Assembly: GCF_001746415.1 (NCBI RefSeq)
Contig: NZ_MEHJ01000001.1
Coordinates: forward strand, 8,066,501 to 8,130,500
Length of the DNA: 64,000 nucleotides
Direction: 5' to 3'
DNA from: Streptomyces agglomeratus
Lineage (GTDB): Bacteria; Actinomycetota; Actinomycetes; Streptomycetales; Streptomycetaceae
Below the pieces are notes generated by a model. That model saw only the letters and a list, made by a program, of their open reading frames with translations. It was not told the DNA's origin and made no database searches. A program made the position numbers and the translations under genes. Shown here piece by piece: positions 8,917 through 16,356 of this stretch; the stretch's first letter is position 1, and each line of letters starts with the position of its first letter.

Positions 8917-9221
8917 ATGGCCGACGTCTGGGTGCTCAGTCCAAGTCACAGCGAGCCGGAGAAAAGCCGTCTGATCCGTTCCGACGCCATCACCTACCTC
9001 AGCACGTCCGCCGAGGAGCTTGTCGCGGCCCGCGTCGGATCGGACGACACTGTCGTCTGGTTCACCGGGCCACCCAGGGCGGCAGAGACCTCCCCGACGA
9101 CTTCCACCTTGCCTACCTGGCCAAGCTCGCAGTGGCCCGCGGGCGGGCCCGCGTGAGCGAGGAGGACCTGGTGCTCCTCGCCGACACGGACGCCAACGGC
9201 GCGGAGCTTTGGCCAGCCTGA
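8917..9221 (+). pseudogene. Hypothetical protein, frameshifted
   Basis: Starts at ATG 8,917 behind gggaggggacc. The first part reads VWVLSPSHSEPEKSRLIRSD and ends near VVWFTG; one base is lost near 9,070, and the rest reads TQGGRDLPDDFHLAYLAKL and VLLADTDANGAELWPA to the stop. Joined length ~100 residues. The family is not recognised but the codon pattern is native on both sides of the indel. Confidence 0.5.
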
Positions 9222-9362
9222 CTTTCGTATCAGCTGGCCCTGCCAAGGGGGAACCGGACGCATTCGCCGAGCAGTCCCCCGCACCGGGCGGGGGGATTCG
9301 CTGGCGTCTGGCCTGGTCAGCGTCCGGTGAGCCGGTGGAGCGCGGGAGCACTGACGCCGCCG

Positions 9363-9560
9363 CTGTGCCGGCCGGCATGGGGGTGAGAGCCCTGAACGGG
9401 GGCAGGGCCCCCACAACGCGGGTCCGTGGGGGACGGATATGCATGCACGCGTCAGCGAACAACGACCACCAGGGCGTCACGGTCACTGCCTGCCCGGAGT
9501 GCGCTGTGTCTTAAGCGTCGTGAGTCTCGGGCTGCAGAAGGCGCGTCTTGTGGGCACCCG
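9363..9560. repeat. Dispersed repeat B, copy 1
   Basis: A ~190-bp non-coding repeat. It begins with gccggccgg, then a hairpin gtgagagccctg / cagggccccca, then acaacgcg, gtccgtgggggacggat, and cagggcgtcacggtcactg, ending near gtcttgtgggc. Other copies: 10,483-10,511 joined to 18,742-18,910, 33,045-33,145, 40,125-40,172 (start only) and 35,785-35,835 (end only). Nothing else is seen in 9,222-9,580. Confidence 0.65.
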
Positions 9561-9580
9561 GGCAGGCAGACCAGACATGA

Positions 9581-9946
9581 CTACGCCGCTTCCGCCCGGT
9601 CAGCATCAGCGTCCAGCTCATGCACATGCTTCAGCGCCATCCGCTGATCCACCCTCTTGCCCACCTCAACCGTCTCCCAGTACGGATGCGTCGACACCAC
9701 AGCCGACAACTCAAGGAGCTCACGACGCAGGCGGGCGACCTCCACCTTCTGCACGTCGGTGTACCCAGGGCTGGGCGGCAGGCTGCGGGGTTCCCCGTCG
9801 CTGTAGAGAACCTTCGGAGCCGTCCACCCCTCCGAGGGCTCCACCGACCAGGGGAGAGTGCGGCCGAGGGCTTCGTACTCCGCCCAAGTCTGGTGCAGGC
9901 GCAGCTGAGCCGCGCGAAGGTCTTCGGGAAAGTCGTACGTAGCCAC
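9581..9946 (-). CDS. Hypothetical protein
   Basis: A 121-residue, mostly helical protein: MATYDFPEDLRAAQLRLHQTW at the start, a Trp-containing stretch (LPWSVEPSEGWTAP), then KVEVARLRRELLELSAVVSTH and an Asp/Ala-rich end. No signal or membrane segment. The frame is intact and the start has a nearby purine run. It resembles conserved Streptomyces proteins often seen next to transcription factors, but I cannot name a family. It lies downstream of the broken DNA-binding gene at 10,200-10,426 on the same strand. Confidence 0.6.
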   Translation of the reverse strand: MATYDFPEDLRAAQLRLHQTWAEYEALGRTLPWSVEPSEGWTAPKVLYSDGEPRSLPPSPGYTDVQKVEVARLRRELLELSAVVSTHPYWETVEVGKRVDQRMALKHVHELDADADRAEAA

Positions 9947-10199
9947 CCCAGAATGCTACTCGTGTTCGATTTCCTAAGGCCAGCAGGCGCGCCCAGACCA
10001 CGGCGATCAGCCCCCTGGCCGATCCCGCGTCGCGGGTGCATGCCCGCCATCAAGGTGGGCGGCCGGATGTGGTCCTCGCTGCCCCCAGCAGACAGGACCC
10101 TCGGCCCGTCTGCTGACACGAGCGCCCGGTACACCGAGGGGGACTTGCAGCACGCGGTAGGCCGCGGGCAGCAGGTCGAGGTCGGCGACGACCCCAACG

Positions 10200-10426
10200 C
10201 CTGCGCCCGGCTGATCCCCAGCTCGGCCTGCGGGTACTCACCCGCCGTAGCCCAGGGCCACCCACACCCGCGCCCGGTGCGCTTCGCGCACCCGCTGCGC
10301 CAGCACCACAGCCGCCCGCTGCGCTTCGCCGATCGCCGCACGCAGCTGCTCGGTCAGCCGGACCGCATGTACCCGGCCCACCGGCTCCAGCCCCGCACCC
10401 TGACCCTGCTCATCCGAGGAAGCCAC
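10200..10426 (-). pseudogene. DNA-binding protein remnant, copy 1 of a repeated gene
   Basis: Reads MASSDEQGQGAGLEPVGRV, LTEQLRAAIGEAQRAAVVLAQ and RARVWVALGYGG, then stops because 5 bases (tgggg) present in the sister copy at 38,3xx are missing; the following codons still spell EYPQAELGISRAQA before homology ends at about 10,200. The sister gene (37,834-38,474) continues as an HTH-like protein. The stretch 9,947-10,199 behind it has no supported gene. Confidence 0.6.
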
Positions 10427-10482
10427 AGCTCCATGGTGCTCCCCGTGAGCCCGGCCGGGCAGGGGGCACGAGAAGCACGCGC

Positions 10483-10511
10483 GCTGCCGGCCGGTAGGAG
10501 GGTGAGGGCCC
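10483..10511. repeat. Repeat B, copy 2, left piece (split by transposon)
   Basis: gctgccggccgg and gtgagggccc match copy 1. The rest of this copy continues at 18,742. Rejoining the two pieces after removing one GGCCC recreates a perfect 11-bp stem, gtgagggccct / agggccctcac. Confidence 0.7.
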
Positions 10512-10562
10512 TGTCGGTTGTCACGAGAACGTCAGTGGGTCTGCCACGGATATGTCAGTGGG
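10512..10562 (+). repeat. Transposon left end with tandem transposase-site repeats
   Basis: Two units tgtcacgagaacgtcagtgg and tgccacggatatgtcagtgg, spaced about 24 bp, behind a terminal TGTCGG. Confidence 0.7.
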
Positions 10563-10722
10563 CTTTCCTTGACCGCGGTGGGGTCGCGTGTCGGACGGCA
10601 TGGAAGATTTCAGTAGCGCACGATTCATTTCAGGACGCCTTTCAGTGCCGCAGCGAAGATGGCAGTGCGGACTCGGACGCTCGATCGGCAACTATCCGGT
10701 CGTGCAGGATCGTCCTTCGGGT

Positions 10723-12729
10723 ATGCCCCACCCGAGCTCCGAACCGTCCCCAACTCCGCCTGCCTGGCCGCACTGTGGCCACGGCACCACGCCGGTGGAC
10801 CCCGTCGGCTGCCGCGGCATCCACGTCCCCGGCCACACCGCATGCCTCGCCCACCTGGACGACACGGACCGCGACGCCTACCTGGCCGGCCTGACCCCCG
10901 GCGCCGACATCGACCACTGCGGCACCACCTTCACCCAACCTCTTCTGGACGCCCTCCTCGATGCCCTCCGCGACCCCGCCACCGGACACCCCCACTTCGG
11001 CGACGCCGGGTTCGGGTCGGCGACCTTCCAGGGCCGCGCCCTCTTCGGGTCGGCCACCTTCCGGGGCGACGCCATGTTCGAGTCGGCGATCTTCGAGGGC
11101 GACGCCGGGTTCAGGTTGGCTACCTTCGAGGGCTACGCCATGTTCGGGTCGGCGACCTTCCAGGGCCGCGCCCTCTTCGGGTCGGCGACCTTCGAGGGCG
11201 ACGCCGGGTTCGGGTCGGCGACCTTCCAGCGCGACGCCGGGTTCTGGTCGGCGACCTTCGAGGACTACGCCGACTTCGAGTCGGCGACCTTCGAGGGCGA
11301 CGCCGGGTTCAGGTCGGCGACTTTCCAGGGCGGCGCCGGGTTCGGGTCGGCGACTTTCCAGGGCGGCGCCGACTTCGGGTCGGCGACCTTCGAGGGCGAC
11401 GCCGGGTTCAGGTCGGCGACCTTCGAGGGCGGCGCCGACTTCGAGTCGGCGACTTTCCAGGGCGGCGCCGGGTTCTGGTCGGCGACCTTCCAGGACTACG
11501 CCATGTTCGGGTCGGCGACCTTCCAGGACTACGCCATGTTCGGGTCGGCGACCTTCCAGCGCTACGCCATGTTCGGGTCGGCGACCTTCCAGAGCGATGC
11601 CCGGTTCGGGCAGGCGGTTTTCGAGCAGTCGGTCAGCCTCGGGCCGTTGGTGTGCGCGGGGCGGATGAAGTTGTCCGGCGCGGTGTTCGGCGGCCCGGCG
11701 ACCCTCTCCTTCGCCGCACGCCGCCTGGAGTGTCGGCGGACCCGCTGGTCGTCTACCGCCGAGTTGCGTCTGCGCTACGCCACGGTGGACTTCGCCCACG
11801 CGGTCTTCGAATACCCCCTCACGATCGCCGCGGAAGCCGACCCCTTCGTTCTCCCCGACGGCCAGCCGGTGGCAGAACAGGCTCTGGCCGACGCGCCCGA
11901 CGCCACGGTGCGCATAGCCTCGCTGCGTGGCGTGGACGCGGCGCATCTGGTCCTCGCGGACGTCGACCTGTCGGGGTGCCTGTTCACCGGGACCGTGCAC
12001 CTGGACCAGCTGCGGCTGGAGGGCAACTGCTCCTTCGATGCAGTCCCGCCGCGTACGCACTGGGGGCGCTGGCGCCCCGTACGGTTCACCCAGCGCCGTA
12101 CCCTCGCCGAAGAACACCACTGGCGCGCGAGCCGGCCGGCGGCAGTCCGGGGCTGGAACGTGGCGGTGCTCGGAACTGGACGTGTCGGGCCGTTGCAACT
12201 GGCGCCGGTGTACCGGGCGCTGCGCAAAGCGTTCGAGGATGGCAAACACGAGCCGGGGGCGGCCGACTTCTACTACGGGGAGATGGAGATGCGCCGCCAC
12301 GCCGACCACATCCCCCGAAGCGAACGGAGCCTTCTGACCGCTTACTGGGCACTGTCCGGCTACGGTCTGCGCGCCTCCCGGGCCCTGGGCTGGCTCGCTG
12401 CCGCCATGCTCATCACCATCATGCTGCTCGTGGGCTTCGGGCTCCCGAAGGATTTCCCGAAGCAGGAAGCGACCGGCACCGTGCCGCCCGGCGGAGGCAA
12501 GGTCACCTTCGAGATCGACAAGGCTGATCCCCAGAACCCCACGGGGGACCGGTTCACCGGCGAGCGCTTCGAGAAGGCCCTGAACGTCACGCTCAACTCG
12601 GTGGTGTTCCGCTCCTCCGGCCAGGACCTGACCACCACCGGCACCTACATCGAGATGGCGTCCCGCGTGACCGAGCCGGTCCTGTTGGGCCTGGCGGTCC
12701 TGGCCGTTCGTAACCGCGTGAAACGCTGA
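10723..12729 (+). CDS. Pentapeptide-repeat protein with C-terminal membrane segments
   Basis: 668 residues. A Cys/His-containing N-terminal part (CGHGTTPVDPVGCRGIHVPG, HTACLAHLDD) is followed at residues ~92-300 by about 21 decapeptides of the type (S/A)ATF(Q/E)GDAGF, i.e. an A-x-F-x-x pentapeptide helix. Further looser repeats lead to a charged region, then a membrane span near 553-575 (ALGWLAAAMLITIMLLVGFG), an extracytoplasmic loop, and a second hydrophobic end (PVLLGLAVLAV). The layout, including LNSVVFRSSGQDL between the spans, recalls two-span channel-like pentapeptide proteins of Streptomyces; channel activity is inference. ATG 10,723 is preferred over 10,588. The 30-bp DNA units are nearly identical, so copy number has changed recently. 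It is the first cargo gene of the transposon. Confidence 0.75.
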   Translation: MPHPSSEPSPTPPAWPHCGHGTTPVDPVGCRGIHVPGHTACLAHLDDTDRDAYLAGLTPGADIDHCGTTFTQPLLDALLDALRDPATGHPHFGDAGFGSATFQGRALFGSATFRGDAMFESAIFEGDAGFRLATFEGYAMFGSATFQGRALFGSATFEGDAGFGSATFQRDAGFWSATFEDYADFESATFEGDAGFRSATFQGGAGFGSATFQGGADFGSATFEGDAGFRSATFEGGADFESATFQGGAGFWSATFQDYAMFGSATFQDYAMFGSATFQRYAMFGSATFQSDARFGQAVFEQSVSLGPLVCAGRMKLSGAVFGGPATLSFAARRLECRRTRWSSTAELRLRYATVDFAHAVFEYPLTIAAEADPFVLPDGQPVAEQALADAPDATVRIASLRGVDAAHLVLADVDLSGCLFTGTVHLDQLRLEGNCSFDAVPPRTHWGRWRPVRFTQRRTLAEEHHWRASRPAAVRGWNVAVLGTGRVGPLQLAPVYRALRKAFEDGKHEPGAADFYYGEMEMRRHADHIPRSERSLLTAYWALSGYGLRASRALGWLAAAMLITIMLLVGFGLPKDFPKQEATGTVPPGGGKVTFEIDKADPQNPTGDRFTGERFEKALNVTLNSVVFRSSGQDLTTTGTYIEMASRVTEPVLLGLAVLAVRNRVKR

Positions 12730-12829
12730 CCTATCGCCCGACGGCCAGGTCCAAGCAGAGCGCCGCACTGAAACAAATGGTGCGCTCGCTCGGTCAGATG
12801 TCGCCGCACCAGAGATTTCAGCGCCCAGG

Positions 12830-13192
12830 TCACCGGGCCGCCAACTGGCGTGGTGCGCGGATCATGCTCTCCTTGGAAGAGCCGATCTCGCCGCGGCTGG
12901 CATTGGTGATGAAGCCGAGGCGTCGGTAGAACGCGTGCAGCCGATCCGGGGCCCCGCCGAAATTGCCGCTTGGACCGAGCGCCACCGGCACACCGTGCAG
13001 GTCGGCCGCGGCGGTGATGCGCTCCATGACGCGCGTGCCGATCCCGTTCCCTCGCTCGCTCTCCGGGAGGACGATCCAAAACAGCACGAGATACGGACCG
13101 CGATCGAGTCCGAGTTCAAGCCGCACGCTCGGGTTGCTGGTCCGTATCCCCTCGGCCAGGGCATCGGCCCATGACTTCGGTGCTTGGTCCAT
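12830..13192 (-). CDS. GNAT-family acetyltransferase-like protein (copy 2)
   Basis: 120 residues: PYLVLFWIVLPESERGNGIG holds the acetyl-CoA-binding pattern (R/Q-x-x-G-x-G/A region as ERGNGIGTRVM), and LHAFYRRLGFITN is the usual GNAT C-terminal motif. About 75% identical in pattern to the gene at 13,286-13,654. Short for GNATs (usually 140-180), lacking the first strands. A transposon-end sequence (13,233-13,284) separates the two paralogues, suggesting the pair arose when two related transposons came together. Substrate unknown. Confidence 0.7.
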   Translation of the reverse strand: MDQAPKSWADALAEGIRTSNPSVRLELGLDRGPYLVLFWIVLPESERGNGIGTRVMERITAAADLHGVPVALGPSGNFGGAPDRLHAFYRRLGFITNASRGEIGSSKESMIRAPRQLAAR

Positions 13193-13232
13193 GAACGCTC
13201 CTTTCGATTCGATCGGGCGGCAATCGGCGAAG

Positions 13233-13284
13233 TGTCGTCTGCCACGAAAACGTCAGTGGCTTTGCCGCGAGGTGTGTCAGTGGG
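13233..13284 (+). repeat. Second, internal transposon left end
   Basis: Starts TGTCGTCTGCC exactly as the right end (read inward) and carries two gtcagtgg units. The 5 bases before it (cgaag) do not match GGCCC, so it is not the active end of the present 8.2-kb unit but the end of an earlier or fused copy. Confidence 0.65.
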
Positions 13285-13285
13285 G

Positions 13286-13654
13286 TTAGCCGACCGAGGC
13301 GGAGCTGTGTGGAGTGCGGACCATGCTCTCCCGAGGAGAGCCGATCTCGCCGCGCCTGGTGTTGGGGACGAAGCCGAGACGTCGGTAGAACGCGTGCAGT
13401 CGGTGCAGGTCCCCGCCGAACGTGTCGCTCGGGCTGAGCGTGATCGGTACACCACGGACATCGGCGGCGGCGGTGATGTGCTTCATGACTCGGGTGCCGA
13501 GCCCTTTGCCCCGTTCGCTTTCGGGCAAGAAGATCCAGAACAGCACGAGGTACGGACCACGATCGATCCCGAGTTGAAGGCGTACACCCGGGTACCTGGT
13601 CTGGATCTCTTCGGCCAGGGCGTCGGCCCATGCCTCCTGCGCCTGGTCGGTCAC
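13286..13654 (-). CDS. GNAT-family acetyltransferase-like protein (copy 1)
   Basis: 122 residues; GTG start overlaps the resolvase stop (GTGA), so the two are co-translated. Conserved parts: YLVLFWIFLPESERGKGLG, the acetyl-CoA loop, and LHAFYRRLGFVPN. Its 3' end runs right up to the internal transposon end. Pairing with a resolvase in one operon suggests it belongs to the transposon backbone rather than to cargo. The substrate is not evident. Confidence 0.7.
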   Translation of the reverse strand: MTDQAQEAWADALAEEIQTRYPGVRLQLGIDRGPYLVLFWIFLPESERGKGLGTRVMKHITAAADVRGVPITLSPSDTFGGDLHRLHAFYRRLGFVPNTRRGEIGSPRESMVRTPHSSASVG

Positions 13655-14325
13655 CGGCTGCCGCCTTCGAGCTGGGCCGGGACGCGGGAGGTCCGCAGCT
13701 CCTTGAGCTCCGGGATGTGGTTGTAGAGGGTGCCCACCGAGACGCCGAGCAGGGCCGCGATGGTCTCGATGCTGTTCTCCGGGTTGGGCAGCATGTCGCG
13801 GGCGGCGCGCAGCAGGTTGTCGTTGACGACGGTGGGTCGGCCGCCGACGCGGCCGCGGGCCCGCGCGGCGGCCAGGCCCTCGTTGGTGCCCGACACGATC
13901 AGTTCCCGGATGAATTCCGCGAGGGCGGCGAAGACGTGGAAGATCAGCCTTCCGCCGGGGGTGGTGGTGTCGAGGTTCTCGTGCAGGGAGGTGAAGCCGA
14001 TCTGCCGCTTACGGAGTTCGGCGACCATGTTCACCAGGTCCTGGAGGCTGCGGCCGTACCGGTCCAGGGAGGGGACGACGAGCGTGTCCCCGCTCTGGAG
14101 GAAGGCGTGGCACGCCTTCAGCTCCGGGCGCAGGTCGTTCTTCCCGGACTTCTTCTCAGGAAAGATGCGCCGGCATCCCGCGAGGGTGAGGGCGTCGATC
14201 TGCCGGTCGAACTTCTGCCCGCCGGTGGAGACCCGGGCGTAGCCGATCCGGATCTCGCTGGAGCGGAGGGGGAAGACGGCGAGGAGGTCGTCGTCCGCGG
14301 CGAGGACATCGGTCAGGTTGGTCAC
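13651..14325 (-). CDS. Serine recombinase (resolvase), TniR-like
   Basis: 224 residues. Catalytic N-terminal domain: IGYARVSTGGQKFDRQ with the nucleophile Ser at about residue 33, DTLVVPSLDRYGRS with the Arg cluster, and the long helix GRLIFHVFAALAEFIRELI. The C-terminus has a Hin-type HTH (SIETIAALLGVSVGTLYNHI). In Tn5053-type elements the resolvase settles the cointegrates that TniA/TniB transposition leaves; no res site was identified, but it would be expected in 14,326-14,422. The first ~22 residues are an unusual extension. A 3' fragment of a similar gene lies at 38,998-39,210. Confidence 0.85.
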   Translation of the reverse strand: MTNLTDVLAADDDLLAVFPLRSSEIRIGYARVSTGGQKFDRQIDALTLAGCRRIFPEKKSGKNDLRPELKACHAFLQSGDTLVVPSLDRYGRSLQDLVNMVAELRKRQIGFTSLHENLDTTTPGGRLIFHVFAALAEFIRELIVSGTNEGLAAARARGRVGGRPTVVNDNLLRAARDMLPNPENSIETIAALLGVSVGTLYNHIPELKELRTSRVPAQLEGGSR

Positions 14326-14422
14326 TCGCGTCAGTGTGCCGTCAGCGGCGGCGCCGGGGCGGACGATCGTGAACGCCGGCAGGGCCCTGACACGCCCGGG
14401 CCCTGCCGGTCACCGAGGACGG

Positions 14423-15145
14423 TCAGGTGCAGCAGTCACATCCGGGGCGGCAGCCGCACGCGTCCGCCTCACCGCCGGCGGCGGACGGTGCCACCGCGGC
14501 GGTGGGTGCGCAACAGCCCTTGCCCTGCCAGGCGTCGCGGCCTTCCTTGACGGCGATGGCGGCAATGACCAGGGCGGCGATCGGGTCGGCCCAGGACCAG
14601 CCGAGGGTGGCGTTGAGGACCAGGCCGACCAGGAGGACGGCGGAGAGGTACGTGCACAGCAGGGTCTGCTTGGAGTCGGCGACCGCGCTGGCGGAGCCGA
14701 GTTCGCGGCCGGCCTTGCGCTGAGCGGCGGACAGGAACGGCATCACCGCGAGCGAGAGAGCGGCGATGACGATGCCGGGGATGGAGCGTTCGGCCTCGCC
14801 GGTGCCCGCCAGCGCCCGGACGGCGTCGAGGGTGACGTACACGGCGAGGACGAAGAACGAGACGGCGATGATCCGCAGGGTGGTCTTCTCCCGGGCCTCG
14901 CGTACGGCGTGGTCGCGGGCGGAGAACTGCCAGGCGACCGCGGCGGCGGAAGAGACCTCGATGACGGAGTCCAGGCCGAAGCCGATCAGCGCGGTGGAGG
15001 AGGCGATCGTCCCGGCGGTGATCGCGACGATCGCCTCGATGACGTTGTAGGTGATGGTGGCGGCCACAAGCAGCCGTATCCGCTTGGCGAGGACGTCGCG
15101 GCGGGCCGGAGCCGGGCCTATACGAATGGGTATCTCGGCGGTCAT
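14423..15145 (-). CDS. CDF-family cation efflux transporter
   Basis: 240 residues with six predicted spans. GFGLDSVIEVSSAAAVAW (residues ~55-73) is the cation-diffusion-facilitator signature, and WSWADPIAALVIAAIA carries the second metal site. The C-terminus ends in a Cys-rich tail (CGCRPGCDCCT) plus GCC, likely a metal-binding extension. Start codon shares one base with the ArsR stop (TGATG). It probably exports Zn, Cd or Co from the cytoplasm under control of the upstream ArsR-type sensor. It is cargo of the transposon. Confidence 0.85.
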   Translation of the reverse strand: MTAEIPIRIGPAPARRDVLAKRIRLLVAATITYNVIEAIVAITAGTIASSTALIGFGLDSVIEVSSAAAVAWQFSARDHAVREAREKTTLRIIAVSFFVLAVYVTLDAVRALAGTGEAERSIPGIVIAALSLAVMPFLSAAQRKAGRELGSASAVADSKQTLLCTYLSAVLLVGLVLNATLGWSWADPIAALVIAAIAVKEGRDAWQGKGCCAPTAAVAPSAAGGEADACGCRPGCDCCT

Positions 15146-15456
15146 CAGCAGCAGCCCTTCTCGTTCGCGTCGACACAGGTCTTGTCGGCCTCGACGGCGA
15201 CGACGGCGGTGCGCAGGTCGTCAAGCGCGTGACCGAGTCGCTCGTCGGCGAGCTCGTAGCGGGTGCGCCGGCCGACCGGTACGCCGACGACCAGGCCGCA
15301 GTCACGCAGGCACGCCAGGTGGTTCGACAGCCGCGTGCGGGAGATCTCCAGGGTGTCGGCAAGGTCGGCAGGGTGGGCCGGGGCCTCGCGCAGAGCGAGG
15401 AGGATCCGGCAGCGGATCGGGTCGGCGAGCGCGCGGCCGACGCCCGCGGAGTCCCG
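15145..15456 (-). pseudogene. ArsR/SmtB-family metal sensor, 5' end truncated
   Basis: Reads RDSAGVGRALADPIRCRILL, AHPADLADTLEISRTRLSNH (recognition helix), CGLVVGVPVGRRTRYELAD and ends CVDANEKGCC. The Cys pattern and RxSA...GRALADP start match CmtR-type sensors. The normal start would be a few residues upstream, but at about 15,445-15,457 the sequence changes to the TniA tail on the other strand, and no ATG/GTG with a ribosome site is seen. At most a handful of residues are missing, so a product could still be made from a fused upstream start. It forms an operon with the CDF gene. Confidence 0.7.
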
Positions 15457-15589
15457 GCTCGTCCCGGCCGCCGACGGCCGCGACCGCACCCAGCGCGACC
15501 GCGACGCAGCCCTCGCCGCCCGCGCCTCCACCAGCCTGCTCGGGCTCATCGACCCCACCGCCCCCGTTCCCGCCGACCCGGAGAGCTGA
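15440..15589 (+). pseudogene. TniA-type transposase, C-terminal remnant
   Basis: The frame reads SRLVPAADGRDRTQRDRDAA and STSLLGLIDPTAPVPADPES before TGA at 15,587, which shares a base with the next ATG (TGATG), the tight coupling expected between TniA and TniB. Upstream of ~15,440 the frame is only the shadow of ArsR. The catalytic DDE domain is therefore gone. Assignment rests on position and coupling, not on motifs. Confidence 0.5.
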
Positions 15590-16356
15590 TGCCGCGCCAC
15601 TTCGTCGACCTGGACGGGGCCAACGCCCTGCCCACCGGCCACTTCCAGATGACCGCCCGGATCGTCCGCGACCTCGTCGCGCACGCGGCGACCGGCGTCG
15701 TCCACGGCCCGGCCGGCACCGGCAAGACCTTCGCCGTCGAAGCCGCCCTCGAAGCCCTCGACGCGCTCCCCGGCGTCGACCGGCCCCAGGTGTGCCTGCT
15801 GACCTTCCCCTCCCGCCCGACCATGCGCATGATCGCCGACCAGCTGCTGCGCGAACTCACCGGCGCCGACACCCCCACCTCCCGCAACCGCTTCGACCTC
15901 ACCACCAAACTGGTCGGCCTGCTCGCCACCCCCATGCGCCTGGTCGTCGTCGACGAAGCCCAGCGGCTGAACGGCGACTGCATCGAGCTGCTGCGCCACC
16001 TCCACGACCACCCCAAGACCCGCTTCGCGCTGCTCTACGTCGGCGGAGACGGCTGCTGGGAGGTCCTGTCCAAGGAGCCGATGCTCCGCTCCCGCGTCTT
16101 TCGCCGCCTGCCCTTTGCACCCCTGGCCCCGGCGAAGGTCCCGGCCCTGATGCGCCGCTACCACCCCATCTACCAGGAGGCCGCCGACGAACTGCTCGTC
16201 GACGTCGACAACTCCTACGGACACGGCACCATGCGCGACTGGGCAGTCTTCACCCACACCGCCGCCGCCCTGTGCGCCGAGCAGAACCTGGCCACCGTCG
16301 ACCAGACCACGGTGCACAACGCCTACTCCCTCCTCGGCGGCGGCCTGCGTGACTGA
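15589..16356 (+). CDS. TniB/TnsC-like AAA ATPase
   Basis: 255 residues. Walker A GPAGTGKT at 40-47, Walker B VVVDEAQRL at ~119-127, and a sensor-like region (LYVGGDGCW). These match TniB/TnsC/MuB ATPases, which bind target DNA and activate the DDE transposase. Length is usual for TniB. The start shares a base with the TniA-tail stop; its end overlaps the next gene by 8 bases. With TniA lost, it could still serve a related element in trans. Confidence 0.8.
   Translation: MPRHFVDLDGANALPTGHFQMTARIVRDLVAHAATGVVHGPAGTGKTFAVEAALEALDALPGVDRPQVCLLTFPSRPTMRMIADQLLRELTGADTPTSRNRFDLTTKLVGLLATPMRLVVVDEAQRLNGDCIELLRHLHDHPKTRFALLYVGGDGCWEVLSKEPMLRSRVFRRLPFAPLAPAKVPALMRRYHPIYQEAADELLVDVDNSYGHGTMRDWAVFTHTAAALCAEQNLATVDQTTVHNAYSLLGGGLRD

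Noticed and set aside
10999..11620. Regular 30-bp DNA repeats that look like a CRISPR array or minisatellite
   Set aside because: They have no unique spacers and translate in one frame into pentapeptide repeats; they are coding.
10642..12768. 708-codon minus-strand frame
   Set aside because: Antisense of the pentapeptide-repeat gene; the repetitive RRPE pattern comes from its reverse complement.
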